From: Aurantiacibacter suaedae
GTDB taxonomy: Bacteria > Pseudomonadota > Alphaproteobacteria > Sphingomonadales > Sphingomonadaceae
DNA: 64,000 nucleotides
Direction: 5' to 3'
Assembly: GCF_005434915.1 (NCBI RefSeq)
Contig: NZ_SKCG01000004.1
Location: 62,001 to 126,000 of the forward strand
The translations under genes and the position numbers were made by a program. Each line of letters opens with the position of its first letter. Position 1 is the first letter of the stretch. This document shows, piece after piece, positions 1 through 10,370 of the stretch. A model generated the notes under the pieces. That model was not told the DNA's origin and made no database searches. It saw only the letters and a program-made list of their open reading frames with translations.

Positions 1-668
1 CCGAAGCGCTGATCGAAAGCGCACTCGACCACATCAAGCTGCTGCAGGATCACGACTTCCACGAATACAAGGTGGCGGTGAAGGCCAGCGACGTGTTCCT
101 GGCCGTCGCCGCCTACATGGGCCTTGCCGAAACAGTCGATTGCCCGCTGCATCTCGGCATCACCGAGGCGGGCGGGCTGATCGGCGGGACGGTGAAGTCC
201 TCCATCGGCATCGGCAACCTGCTGTGGGCAGGCATTGGCGATACGATCCGCGTGTCGCTCTCGGCCGAGCCCGAGCGCGAGGTGAAGGTCGGCTTCGAGA
301 TGCTCAAGGCGCTGGGCCTGCGCACGCGCGGCGTGCGGGTGGTCTCGTGCCCTTCCTGCTCGCGGCAGGGCTTCGATGTGATTCGCACCGTGGAAGCGCT
401 CGAAGCGCGACTCGAACACATCAAGACGCCGATGAGCCTTTCGGTGCTCGGCTGCGTCGTTAACGGCCCCGGCGAGGCGCGGGAGACCGACATCGGCCTT
501 ACCGGTGGCGGCAACGGCAAGCATATGGTCTATCTTTCAGGAGTTAAGGACCATCACATCGAAAGCGCCGATATGCTAGATCACATCGTGCGCCTCGTCG
601 AAGCCAAGGCGGCCGAGATCGAAGACGGGATGAGTGATGCCGGAAATGCGACGGTTGCCGCCGAATAG
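1..668 (+). CDS. ispG: 4-hydroxy-3-methylbut-2-en-1-yl diphosphate synthase, C-terminal part
   Basis: This is the 3' part of ispG (gcpE), running off the left edge; the frame is open from base 3. IspG is a [4Fe-4S] enzyme of the MEP isoprenoid pathway that reductively converts methylerythritol cyclodiphosphate to HMBPP in the cytoplasm. The visible part contains the cluster-binding motif [10 protein letters not shown] and, about 35 residues later, the third cysteine in [10 protein letters not shown], plus the TEAGG and GIGNLL segments typical of the family. The protein ends at a TAG after an acidic tail. The next gene starts 50 bases downstream on the same strand. Identification rests on family motifs and is firm; the N-terminal barrel lies outside the window. 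Confidence 0.95.
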   Translation, partial: EALIESALDHIKLLQDHDFHEYKVAVKASDVFLAVAAYMGLAETVDCPLHLGITEAGGLIGGTVKSSIGIGNLLWAGIGDTIRVSLSAEPEREVKVGFEMLKALGLRTRGVRVVSCPSCSRQGFDVIRTVEALEARLEHIKTPMSLSVLGCVVNGPGEARETDIGLTGGGNGKHMVYLSGVKDHHIESADMLDHIVRLVEAKAAEIEDGMSDAGNATVAAE

Positions 669-718
669 GGGCCACGCGTTTACTTCGCGATAAGCACCCG
701 CCGATAAAATCCGGCCCC

Positions 719-1225
719 ATGAACATGGGGCCACCACTCGCTGCGACATGTCTGGTTGGCCTCGCCATCGGCTTCGGTATGCCGATGGAGCAGGGTGAAC
801 CGGCTCCGGCCCAGGCAGCCCCGACGCTCCGGCCCGATGCCACAGCCGCGAACTGGAGCGACGACGTCACTCTTGCTCGCGCGGGTGACGGGCACTTCTA
901 TGCCGAGGTTCAGCTCGACGCGGCACCGGCGCGGATGCTGGTCGATACCGGCGCCAGCATGATTGCGCTGACCGAGGACGATGCTCTCGCCGCCGGGCTT
1001 TACTGGGATCAGGCCGAGCTGACGACGGTGGCGCGCGGCGCGTCCGGCCCGGTACGCGGCGTGTTCGTCACGCTGCCGCAAGTGTCGCTGGGCGGGATCG
1101 AGGCGCAGGACGTCGCCGCCGTGGTCGTGCCGGAAGGGCTGCCGATTTCGCTGCTCGGCCAGTCGTTCCTCACCCACGTCAACAAGGTCGCCATCGAAGG
1201 CGATGCGATGGTGCTGAGCCAATGA
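719..1225 (+). CDS. retropepsin-like aspartic protease, single domain, membrane-anchored
   Basis: A 168-residue protein of the clan AA retropepsin-like type (TIGR02281-like), common in alphaproteobacteria. It has a hydrophobic N-terminus (about residues 8-21) that should act as signal or anchor, a Pro/Ala-rich linker, then one aspartic protease lobe with the active-site motif LVDTGAS at about 74-80 and the second hallmark LLGQSFL near the C-terminus. Enzymes of this type work as homodimers, each subunit giving one Asp; substrates are unknown. Its stop overlaps the next start in an ATGA junction at 1222-1225, so the two are probably translationally coupled. No strong ribosome binding site is visible before 719, so the exact start is less sure than the family. 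Confidence 0.8.
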   Translation: MNMGPPLAATCLVGLAIGFGMPMEQGEPAPAQAAPTLRPDATAANWSDDVTLARAGDGHFYAEVQLDAAPARMLVDTGASMIALTEDDALAAGLYWDQAELTTVARGASGPVRGVFVTLPQVSLGGIEAQDVAAVVVPEGLPISLLGQSFLTHVNKVAIEGDAMVLSQ

Positions 1226-2148
1226 GCGATATGCCTCCCCTCCCCCGGCGCTGGCTGCGCATTGTCGAATCGGCGCGCCATGCCGAAGCGATCAAGGGCA
1301 TTCTCGATACCCCGCCGATCACATCGCACAACGACGGCCTGGTGCTGTTCGCCGAAATCGGAAACGAAGAGCTGCTGTCCTGCCTCGTGGCGGTCAAGAG
1401 CCTGCACGCCCAGCTCGGCAAAGGGCGGGTCGCGTTGCTCGACGATGGCACGCTGATCGGCAGCGACCGCGCGTTGCTGGCACACCATTGCGGCGATCCC
1501 GAAATCATCGCACCGGCGAACAAGGGCGAGAGGCCCCTTCCCGAGGGACCGGGTTGGCGCGCCTTGAGCACCCTGCTCGAACGGCGCAACAGCGAATACT
1601 GGCTGTGGCTCTCGAACGACAGTGTAACCCTCGGCCCGGTGCCCGAGGTCGAGCGGGCCGTTGCGCTCAACGCCAGTGTCGTTCTACCGGGAAGAGGGGC
1701 GCTCGAAAGTGCCCGCCCGCTGGGCGACTTCTGCCGCCTGGCCTACCCCGATGGGCCGACTACGGGCAATATCACGGCCCGGCTCGAAAGCCGCCTTGCC
1801 GCGGTCAATCGCGGCAACTGGCGCTATTTCCAGGGCGATATGGGGCTGATGGGCTTTGCCGCCGGTGGACCGGGCCTGCGCTATGCCACAGCAAGCCGGG
1901 CCGATCTGGAACAGCTGGTGGGAGCCGAAGCGCTGAGCGAGGATGGGGCGGCGCAAGTCGCGGCCAATCTTCTGCTGGCCAGCGAGAGCCGCACCGTAAT
2001 CCTCCCGCGCGAGCACTATCGCCACTCCGGCAGCGAAGGCTGCGACAAAAACGCCAGCTTCCTGCGCTTTGGCGGCGAGGATCCCCACGCCGATGGGCAC
2101 TATGCCGAAGCCAGCCAGAACGCCATCGAGGCCCTTCACGGCCAATGA
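1222..2148 (+). CDS. GT-A-like protein of unknown function
   Basis: A 308-residue soluble protein without signal peptide. I do not recognise it as a named family. Two segments look like a nucleotide-diphospho-sugar transferase (GT-A) fold: LLDDGTLIGSDRALLAHH resembles the (V)DDGSL..ED element of a large uncharacterised bacterial glycosyltransferase group, and YWLWLSNDSVTLGPVPEV sits where such enzymes have the metal-binding D-x-D strand, here degenerated to SND. The C-terminal half has EHYRHSGSEGCDKNASF. It is coupled by ATGA to the retropepsin gene upstream, and the L,D-transpeptidase gene begins 43 bases after its stop. A role in envelope glycan chemistry is inference from the weak fold resemblance and the neighbours; a non-catalytic GT-like protein is equally possible. 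Confidence 0.55.
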   Translation: MSDMPPLPRRWLRIVESARHAEAIKGILDTPPITSHNDGLVLFAEIGNEELLSCLVAVKSLHAQLGKGRVALLDDGTLIGSDRALLAHHCGDPEIIAPANKGERPLPEGPGWRALSTLLERRNSEYWLWLSNDSVTLGPVPEVERAVALNASVVLPGRGALESARPLGDFCRLAYPDGPTTGNITARLESRLAAVNRGNWRYFQGDMGLMGFAAGGPGLRYATASRADLEQLVGAEALSEDGAAQVAANLLLASESRTVILPREHYRHSGSEGCDKNASFLRFGGEDPHADGHYAEASQNAIEALHGQ

Positions 2149-2191
2149 CGGTATGGACAAGGTTCAGGTGCCCCGGTCTATAAGAGGCACC

Positions 2192-2926
2192 ATGGACCGC
2201 CGCCATTTCCTCGCCTGCTCCGCTGCTGCTGCTGCCACCGTGTCCGCGCCGGGAAAACTGTTTGCGCAGGCCGGACCCGACCTGCGCACGCGGCGCCTGC
2301 TCGATGTGGCGCGCGAACAGGCGGAGCGCGCCAGTGGCAGCCTCTGGCATACCGACGTGGTCGGGATTGCCGACTACGGCCTCCATTCCGCAGAGCCGCG
2401 CTTCCATTTCGTCGATCTGGTGGCGGGAAAGGTCGATTCAGTGCTGGTCACGCACGGCGCCGGGTCCGATCCCGAGCACGATGGCTGGCTGAACGGCTTT
2501 TCCAATGTTCCCGACAGCTGGGCCAGCAGCCGTGGCGGCTATATCACCTGGGAATGGTACGAGGGCCGCTACGGCACCTCGGTCCGCCTCGGCGGGCTCG
2601 ACCCCGATAATTCGAACGCCTTTCCGCGCGCGATCGTGATGCATCCTGCAAGTTATGCAACGCCCGAACACGTCGCGCGTTGGGGCAGGCTGGGCCGGTC
2701 GAACGGTTGCTTTGCCTTCGGACCGGAAGTGTTCCCACAGGCGCTCACCCGGCTGATGGGCGGGCGGCTGCTCTATGCCGATGCGCTAGGGATCGGCGCG
2801 AATGGGGAAGACGTGGCCCGACCGCCGCAGCGCACGCCCGACTTTGCCGGAATGGCCGCTACGAACGGGCCTGAACTGGCACCCGTATCGCCCGATATCA
2901 TCGATCCCGCTGAGCAGCTGCCCTAA
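2192..2926 (+). CDS. murein L,D-transpeptidase catalytic-domain family protein (YkuD_2 type)
   Basis: A 244-residue exported protein. The start at 2192 gives a twin-arginine-like leader (DRRHFLACSAAAAAT, then an Ala-rich stretch ending near LFAQA); upstream in-frame starts lie inside the preceding gene. The mature part has the PF13645-type pattern: KVDSVLVTHGAGSD in the middle and the nucleophile motif GRSNGCFAFGPEV near residue 175, the Cys being the expected catalytic residue of L,D-transpeptidases. These enzymes build or remodel 3-3 crosslinks in peptidoglycan in the periplasm. It converges with a second, unrelated-type L,D-transpeptidase gene ending 12 bases away on the other strand. Confidence 0.85.
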   Translation: MDRRHFLACSAAAAATVSAPGKLFAQAGPDLRTRRLLDVAREQAERASGSLWHTDVVGIADYGLHSAEPRFHFVDLVAGKVDSVLVTHGAGSDPEHDGWLNGFSNVPDSWASSRGGYITWEWYEGRYGTSVRLGGLDPDNSNAFPRAIVMHPASYATPEHVARWGRLGRSNGCFAFGPEVFPQALTRLMGGRLLYADALGIGANGEDVARPPQRTPDFAGMAATNGPELAPVSPDIIDPAEQLP

Positions 2927-2938
2927 GGCAGCAGCCGC

Positions 2939-4321
2939 TCAGAGCGTATCGCGCGGGTCGTCGACAACCTCGATCACTTCCTCGCTAGACACCCTTGCCC
3001 GGTCGCGCACACGCGGTGCGTCGAGCGAGGCAAAGACCGGCTCGTCGCGGTCGTAGATATCGTCGAACTGCCGCAGGTTGCCGTCGATATCCACGCCGTA
3101 GGTAAAGTAGGTGATGTAGGCAGGCATCGTCTTCTTCACCGGCACGCGGGTATATTCCCCGCTGGTGGAGATCTCGACCGCCTCATCACGCGTCGCGCCC
3201 TGGCCGAGGATCGCAACGGTCATCGCCAGCTCCAGCGCCCGCTCGGTGCGGATACAACCGTGGCTGAGCGCACGATCGTCCTGATTGAACATGTTCCGGC
3301 TCGGGGTGTCGTGGAAAAAGATCGCATGGGGGTTCGGCATGTCGAGCTTCATCACGCCCAGCGCATTGCCCGGCCCCGGCTGCTGCACCACCGAGATATA
3401 GCCGTTGGCCCCGCGCGTGGCGCGATAGCCCTGCCGGGCGGCCCAACTCGGGTTGTTGAGCACCCGCTCGCCCAGCCCCTCACCGCGCACGATGGATTGC
3501 GGCACGGTCCAGGTCGGGTTGAACACCACGCCTGAAACCGTTTCCGCCAGCTGCGGGGTGGCGGTGCGGCCCGGTTTGCCGACTACGGTGCGATAGGTGC
3601 GGATGATCCGGTTGTTGACCGTCAGCCGCAGCTGATACTCGGGCACATTGGTGATCAGATACTGCGGCCCCAGATCGCGGGCGAGCCAGCGCCAGCGGTC
3701 CATATTGGCGCGGATCAGGCGGCGCTCCTCGGTGTCGCCGGCAGGCGTTTGCGCAAGCTTGTCGCGCAGCGCGGCATAGTCGGGGTGCGTCGGCTTCAGC
3801 GCTTCGAGCGTGCCCGCAATGTCGCCCGTTTCCAGCGCATTGGCCATCACCGTGGCAGTGGGGTTGCGGTCGGCATCCGGATCGAGAACGAACCACTGAC
3901 GGCGGTTTGCCATCGGCGTGCGCCCGTCGCGCAGGTCTTCGACCAACCAGGCAAAGGCGGTGCTCGCCAGTTCGTCGATCTGCTGTTCGTCATTGGCTTG
4001 CAAAGCAGCGGCCAGTTCCTCGGGCAGATAGTCGGCGGGGACGAGCCCCTCGGCATCGATAGCGCGGATCACGCCGAGCAGTTCTTCGGCCTGAGCATTG
4101 GTCCAGTCCATCGCCTCGAAGTGGCGCGGATCGGCCTGCACCACCTCTTCCGAAGTGAAGGCCCGCTCAAAGGCTGACGATCCGCTTGGCGCGGCGACCT
4201 TGTCGGCATCCTTCTTCGGCTCGGCCTGCGCCGACAAAGTCTGCGCCGCGGCAGGCCCGGCAAGACTGGCGAGTGTTCCGAGCGCTAAGCTCGAAGCGAG
4301 AAGGAGACGGGTACGATTCAT
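2939..4321 (-). CDS. L,D-transpeptidase family protein (YcbB/LdtD-like)
   Basis: A 460-residue periplasmic protein. The ATG at 4321 is preceded by a good AGGAAGAG ribosome binding site and opens a clear signal peptide (MNRTRLLLASSLALGTLASL, cleavage after AAAQ); longer in-frame extensions lack these. After an acidic N-terminal domain (WTNAQAEELLGVIRAID...GLVPADYLPEEL, a YcbB scaffold-like helical region) comes the YkuD catalytic domain with ADWARRQGYRA-like core, HDTPSRNMFNQDDRALSHGCIR, where His and Cys of SHGCIR are the catalytic pair. The protein is shorter than E. coli YcbB (about 615 residues) and I see no obvious PG_binding_1 repeat. It should form 3-3 crosslinks in peptidoglycan. It converges with the YkuD_2-type gene. 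Confidence 0.87.
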   Translation of the reverse strand: MNRTRLLLASSLALGTLASLAGPAAAQTLSAQAEPKKDADKVAAPSGSSAFERAFTSEEVVQADPRHFEAMDWTNAQAEELLGVIRAIDAEGLVPADYLPEELAAALQANDEQQIDELASTAFAWLVEDLRDGRTPMANRRQWFVLDPDADRNPTATVMANALETGDIAGTLEALKPTHPDYAALRDKLAQTPAGDTEERRLIRANMDRWRWLARDLGPQYLITNVPEYQLRLTVNNRIIRTYRTVVGKPGRTATPQLAETVSGVVFNPTWTVPQSIVRGEGLGERVLNNPSWAARQGYRATRGANGYISVVQQPGPGNALGVMKLDMPNPHAIFFHDTPSRNMFNQDDRALSHGCIRTERALELAMTVAILGQGATRDEAVEISTSGEYTRVPVKKTMPAYITYFTYGVDIDGNLRQFDDIYDRDEPVFASLDAPRVRDRARVSSEEVIEVVDDPRDTL

Positions 4322-4447
4322 AAAACTCTTCCTAGCACAAACGCGCAGGGGCAGGCGCGCCTTGAGCCTGCCTCCTATCGCGCACCGGCTATGACGCGCG
4401 CATGAACCGGTTGCGCCGCATAATACAAGCAAGCATGGCGCTGCGCC

Positions 4448-5320
4448 ATGCCCGAGCGCCAACCTATCCTCCCCTATTTGCTGGCCGCGGGCGGGATCGC
4501 CCTGTTCGCGGTGATGGACGGCTTCATGAAGCACGCTGCACTGCTAACCGGGGCCTATACCGCCACCCTGCTGCGCAGCCTGATCGGCGCAGTGCTGATT
4601 GCCCCGCTGTGGCTTGCGCGCCGCCCCCGCTGGCCGCGCGGGCACCTGCTCAGGCTCCATATCGAGCGTGGCGTGGTGACCGCAGCGATGTCGCTCACCT
4701 GGTTCTTCGCGCTCACCCGCCTGCCACTGGCCGAAGCGCTGGCGATCAGCTTCGTCGCCCCGCTGGTAACGCTCTACTTCGCGCGCCTGCTATTGGGCGA
4801 GACGATCAGCCGCCGCGCGATGCTCGCCTCGCTGCTGGGCTTTGCGGGCACACTGGTGATCGTAGCCGGACGCATCGGCGCGGCCGGGCTGACGCACGAT
4901 CTGGCGCTCGGCCTTGCCGCGATGGCCTGCTCGGCGCTGTGCTATGCCTACAGCTTCATCGTGATCCGCCGCCAGTCGCAGCTGGCCGGGCCTATTGAGG
5001 TGGCGACCTTCCATTCGGGCATCGGCGGGCTGGTGCTGCTGCTTGCTGCGCCCTTTGCCTTCACCATGCCTTCAGCGGCGGTGCTCGGCGCAATCGGCAT
5101 GGCCGGGGCGCTCACCGTGCTGGGTTCGATGGCGATTGCCTGGGCCTATGCCCGGGCCGAAACGCAGGCGCTGGTTCCGCTCGAATACACCGGCTTCGTG
5201 TGGGCGGCATGGATCGGCTGGCAATGGTTCGGCGAGAAGGTCACGCTGGCGACCTTCGCGGGGCTTGCCATGATCGTGGCGGCAAGCTGGATCGCCCGGC
5301 CACGGCGTGCCGCCACCTAA
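4448..5320 (+). CDS. DMT-superfamily exporter (EamA domains)
   Basis: A 290-residue inner-membrane protein with ten predicted helices arranged as two EamA repeats, the usual 10-TMS drug/metabolite exporter length. Typical family segments are LLRSLIGAVLI in repeat one, FFALTRLPLAEALAISFVAPL at the end of the first repeat and VPLEYTGFVWAAWIGWQWFGEK at the end of the second. Substrate cannot be deduced. The gene starts 126 bases from the divergent L,D-transpeptidase start. Its last bases overlap by 4 with the end of a small convergent gene. A second EamA protein lies at 35640-36581 but the two are not close copies. Confidence 0.9.
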   Translation: MPERQPILPYLLAAGGIALFAVMDGFMKHAALLTGAYTATLLRSLIGAVLIAPLWLARRPRWPRGHLLRLHIERGVVTAAMSLTWFFALTRLPLAEALAISFVAPLVTLYFARLLLGETISRRAMLASLLGFAGTLVIVAGRIGAAGLTHDLALGLAAMACSALCYAYSFIVIRRQSQLAGPIEVATFHSGIGGLVLLLAAPFAFTMPSAAVLGAIGMAGALTVLGSMAIAWAYARAETQALVPLEYTGFVWAAWIGWQWFGEKVTLATFAGLAMIVAASWIARPRRAAT

Positions 5321-5556
5321 TGCGCCTGCGCAGATTCGGGCGCCTTTGCGGGTTCGTCAGCAACGAGCGTTTCTTCCTCCTCGGACTCTCCCGAACCGAT
5401 GCCGGAACTGTGCCACACCATGCCCAGCGAGGCGCCGAGAAAGGCCGCGATCGCCAGCGCCAGCGCGATCCTGATCGCGCCCAGCGACCGCTCACCCTGC
5501 GATGGCTTGACCAGCACCATAATCCGAATTGCCCCCACGCGATTTGCATGACTCAT
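5317..5556 (-). CDS. small single-pass membrane protein, unknown function
   Basis: A 79-residue protein with one transmembrane helix (IRIALALAIAAFLGASLGMVW) and a short acidic C-terminal tail rich in Glu and Ala. I chose the ATG at 5556, which follows a GGACAGG-like ribosome binding site by a few bases; a later ATG at 5520 would give a 67-residue protein that still contains the helix. It overlaps the end of the convergent EamA gene by 4 bases and its start region faces the acnA promoter, 120 bases away. No family recognised. It is supported by codon pattern and by a plausible membrane topology only. Confidence 0.55.
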   Translation of the reverse strand: MSHANRVGAIRIMVLVKPSQGERSLGAIRIALALAIAAFLGASLGMVWHSSGIGSGESEEEETLVADEPAKAPESAQAH

Positions 5557-5676
5557 AACCTGTCCGAATGCGCGAGGCCTTGACCAATCCCGCACAAACG
5601 CGCAGTTCGCACCCGAACGGCGGGCTTCTCGCACGAGCACGCTCACGCAAGCAACAGCAAAGGGACCCCATCATCC

Positions 5677-8349
<2,673 letters not shown>

Positions 8350-8375
8350 GGGCCTAATACGCCGGGGATTTCCGC

Positions 8376-9089
8376 ATGAACGGTTTCGTCACCTCGACCC
8401 GTTTCGCTGGTATCCCCGGCGACCCTAAGGAAGACCCGGCCAAGCTGGCGCTGATCGGGGCGCAAGTGCGCGCCCGGCTACGCGCCGATCCGCGCGCCGA
8501 GGACCTTGGCGGCGACAAGGCCGACATGTTCCTGCTGCACGACTTCTTTACCGCCGACGAATGCGCCCGGCTCGTCAAAATCATCGACAAGAAGATCGGC
8601 CCCTCCACGCTGTTCGAAGGCACCCAGCGCGACGGCTTTCGCACCTCGTCCACGCACTATTTCGAGCAGGGCGATTCAGCCACGCGCGCGCTGGAAAAGC
8701 GCATCGACGCGGCCACCGGCATCCCGCACCAGCACGCCGAGGTCACACAGGGCCAGCGCTATGAGGCGGGACAGCAGTTCAAGCACCATTACGACTACTT
8801 CTTCGCCAGCGAGCCCTACTGGCAGCAGGAGCGGCGCCGCGGCGGGCAACGCACCTGGACCGCCATGCTGTTTCTCAACGATGTTGAGGAAGGCGGCGAG
8901 ACCGACTGGCCGGAACTGGGCCTGTCGGTGAAACCGGTCGGGGGCGCTCTGCTGACATGGAACAACATGGCGCGCGACGGCACGCCCAACCGCAACACCC
9001 TGCACGCTGGCAAGCCGGTGGTGAAGGGCGTGAAATATGTCATCACCCAGTGGTATCGGCAGGATCCCTGGACGCTTCACCTGAGCTAA
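8376..9089 (+). CDS. 2OG-Fe(II) dioxygenase, prolyl 4-hydroxylase-like
   Basis: A 237-residue soluble enzyme of the prolyl 4-hydroxylase alpha-subunit type. Iron ligands follow the H-x-D...H pattern: HHYDYFF in the middle and NTLHAGKPVVKGVKYVITQWYR at the C-terminus, where Lys of VKGVKY is the expected 2-oxoglutarate anchor. RYEAGQQFKHHYDYF and TAMLFLNDVEEGGETDWPELGL are classic P4Hc segments. Bacterial members hydroxylate proteins or free amino acids; the substrate here is unknown. It follows acnA by 26 bases, whose pathway supplies 2-oxoglutarate precursor, but functional linkage is inference. A strong hairpin terminator follows immediately. Confidence 0.9.
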   Translation: MNGFVTSTRFAGIPGDPKEDPAKLALIGAQVRARLRADPRAEDLGGDKADMFLLHDFFTADECARLVKIIDKKIGPSTLFEGTQRDGFRTSSTHYFEQGDSATRALEKRIDAATGIPHQHAEVTQGQRYEAGQQFKHHYDYFFASEPYWQQERRRGGQRTWTAMLFLNDVEEGGETDWPELGLSVKPVGGALLTWNNMARDGTPNRNTLHAGKPVVKGVKYVITQWYRQDPWTLHLS

Positions 9090-9090
9090 A

Positions 9091-9120
9091 AAGGGCGGCC
9101 GTTACAGCCGCCCTTCCCCC
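9091..9120. terminator. Rho-independent terminator between convergent genes
   Basis: Perfect 9-bp inverted repeat AAGGGCGGC (9091-9099) and GCCGCCCTT (9107-9115) with a 7-base loop, directly after the dioxygenase stop and before the end of the convergent PEP-CTERM gene. The A-run before the stem makes it usable from the minus strand as well. Confidence 0.8.
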
Positions 9121-9134
9121 CGGAAACGATGGGG

Positions 9135-10142
9135 TCAGCCTGCGGCCGGCGCCTTGCGCCTTGCCTTGCGACGGCGACCGAGAAACAACGCGCCAGCACC
9201 GGCACCGAACAGCACCAGCATACCCGGTTCCGGCACCTCGGTGCCCGATGAGGTGCTGCTAGTCGAGCTGCCCGACGAGGAGCTGCTCGAAGACGAACTG
9301 CTGGACGAGGAACTGCTCGACGAAGAGCCTGACGAGGTGCTGGTCGACGAGCCGCTTGAGCCGGAAGAACCGGAAGAGCCCGACGAACCGCTGGAGCCAC
9401 TGCCGCCGCTCGAAGAGGAACTCGACGAGCTGGACGAACTCGAACTGGAGGAACTCGACGAGCTTGAGCTTGAACTCGATGACGAGCCGCCGGTAGATGT
9501 GCTGACCGAACCGGTGGACGTGCTCACCGAGCCGGTCGAGGTGCTCACCCCGCCGGTCGAGGTCGTGGTGCTGACCGAACCGGTGCTGGTGCTGACACCA
9601 CCCGTCGAGGTGCTCGTCCCGCCGCTGGTGGTCGTGGTGGTGCTGCCCGGATCGTAAGACCCGCTCGTTGTCGTGGTGGTCGTGCTTACGCCCGACGAGC
9701 CGCCGGTGCTGCCGCCGAAAAACCCTCCGAAGAAGCCGCCGCCGAACCCGCCGCCATAGCCGCCCGAGCCGCCAACGATCACCGCCGGATCTCCGCCGAA
9801 TCCGCCGCCGACCGGCGCACTCGGCAATTGGGGCAGGGCCATTGGCACTGCGGCCATGGCCACCTGCGTTTCGTGGCAGTAACCGTCCGGCCCCATTTCG
9901 CCGACATCGCACACGCGCTCAATCGTGCGGCGCAGGCGGCGCTGCACGCGCGGGGGATCGCGAGGTACAGCGCGGCGGGCCACGTGACGCTCCTTCACGT
10001 CGATCAGCCTGGGCTCTGCGCCCTTCGACTTGTAATCCACCTGTGCCGATTGCGGCTCGGCAACATGCACCGCGCCCCCGGCAAGAACCGCGCCGCCTGC
10101 GGCAGCAGCGGTGAGCTTTGCAATGGCCAAACGTACCGACAT
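9135..10142 (-). CDS. poly-serine-rich secreted protein with PEP-CTERM anchor
   Basis: A 335-residue exported protein. The ATG at 10142 follows an AGGAAGAG ribosome binding site and starts a signal-like segment (MSVRLAIAKLTAAAAGG). The middle has a basic region with one Cys pair (VCDVGEMGPDGYCH), then a Gly-rich stretch (GGFGGGFFGGFFGG), a Thr/Ser repeat zone (STSTGGVSTSTGSV units), a run of 26 consecutive Ser, GSS repeats, and a second run of 18 Ser. The C-terminus is a PEP-CTERM sorting signal: VPEPGMLVLF, a hydrophobic helix and an Arg/Lys cluster. Such proteins are processed by exosortase and tied to exopolysaccharide or biofilm matrix. Low-complexity Ser tracts suggest a heavily O-glycosylated or flexible surface stalk (inference). 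Confidence 0.85.
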   Translation of the reverse strand: MSVRLAIAKLTAAAAGGAVLAGGAVHVAEPQSAQVDYKSKGAEPRLIDVKERHVARRAVPRDPPRVQRRLRRTIERVCDVGEMGPDGYCHETQVAMAAVPMALPQLPSAPVGGGFGGDPAVIVGGSGGYGGGFGGGFFGGFFGGSTGGSSGVSTTTTTTSGSYDPGSTTTTTSGGTSTSTGGVSTSTGSVSTTTSTGGVSTSTGSVSTSTGSVSTSTGGSSSSSSSSSSSSSSSSSSSSSSSSSSGGSGSSGSSGSSGSSGSSGSSTSTSSGSSSSSSSSSSSSSSSSSSGSSTSSTSSGTEVPEPGMLVLFGAGAGALFLGRRRKARRKAPAAG

Positions 10143-10370
10143 GAACAATCTCTTCCTGCGTTCTAGGAAAGGCGGCAGCACACGATTTACGGGCCTCACC
10201 TCATCCGGCTGGAGCCACAGAGACCTGTAAATCCTTTACCGGCAATTGAATTAACCAAATTCCATACGCACCAGAAGCAATTTTCGCGTGCTTTTTTCGC
10301 GGCATGGCGCCGCCTGTCCCGATATGAAACACCCGGACTGCAATGTCTGACATCGGACGGCGCGCGGCGG
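10143..10370. other. intergenic region between ruvB end and PEP-CTERM gene start
   Basis: This 228-base stretch holds the 5' region of the minus-strand PEP-CTERM gene, with its AGGAAGAG ribosome binding site next to 10142. It contains an AT-rich patch (about 10236-10300) with a TTAACCAA octamer at 10251-10258, one base off the alphaproteobacterial CtrA half-site TTAACCAT. I found no convincing sigma-54 or sigma-70 promoter and no gene in it. Confidence 0.4.

Noticed and set aside
9154-9657. 167-residue Glu/Leu/Asp/Val-rich open frame on the plus strand
   Set aside because: It is the complement of the Ser-rich repeats of the PEP-CTERM gene; the repetitive composition arises from Ser and Thr codons read in reverse, and it lacks a ribosome binding site.
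8376-10142. Idea that the prolyl-hydroxylase-like enzyme modifies the adjacent PEP-CTERM protein
   Set aside because: The PEP-CTERM repeats are Ser/Thr/Gly-rich with few prolines; the genes converge and are separated by a terminator.
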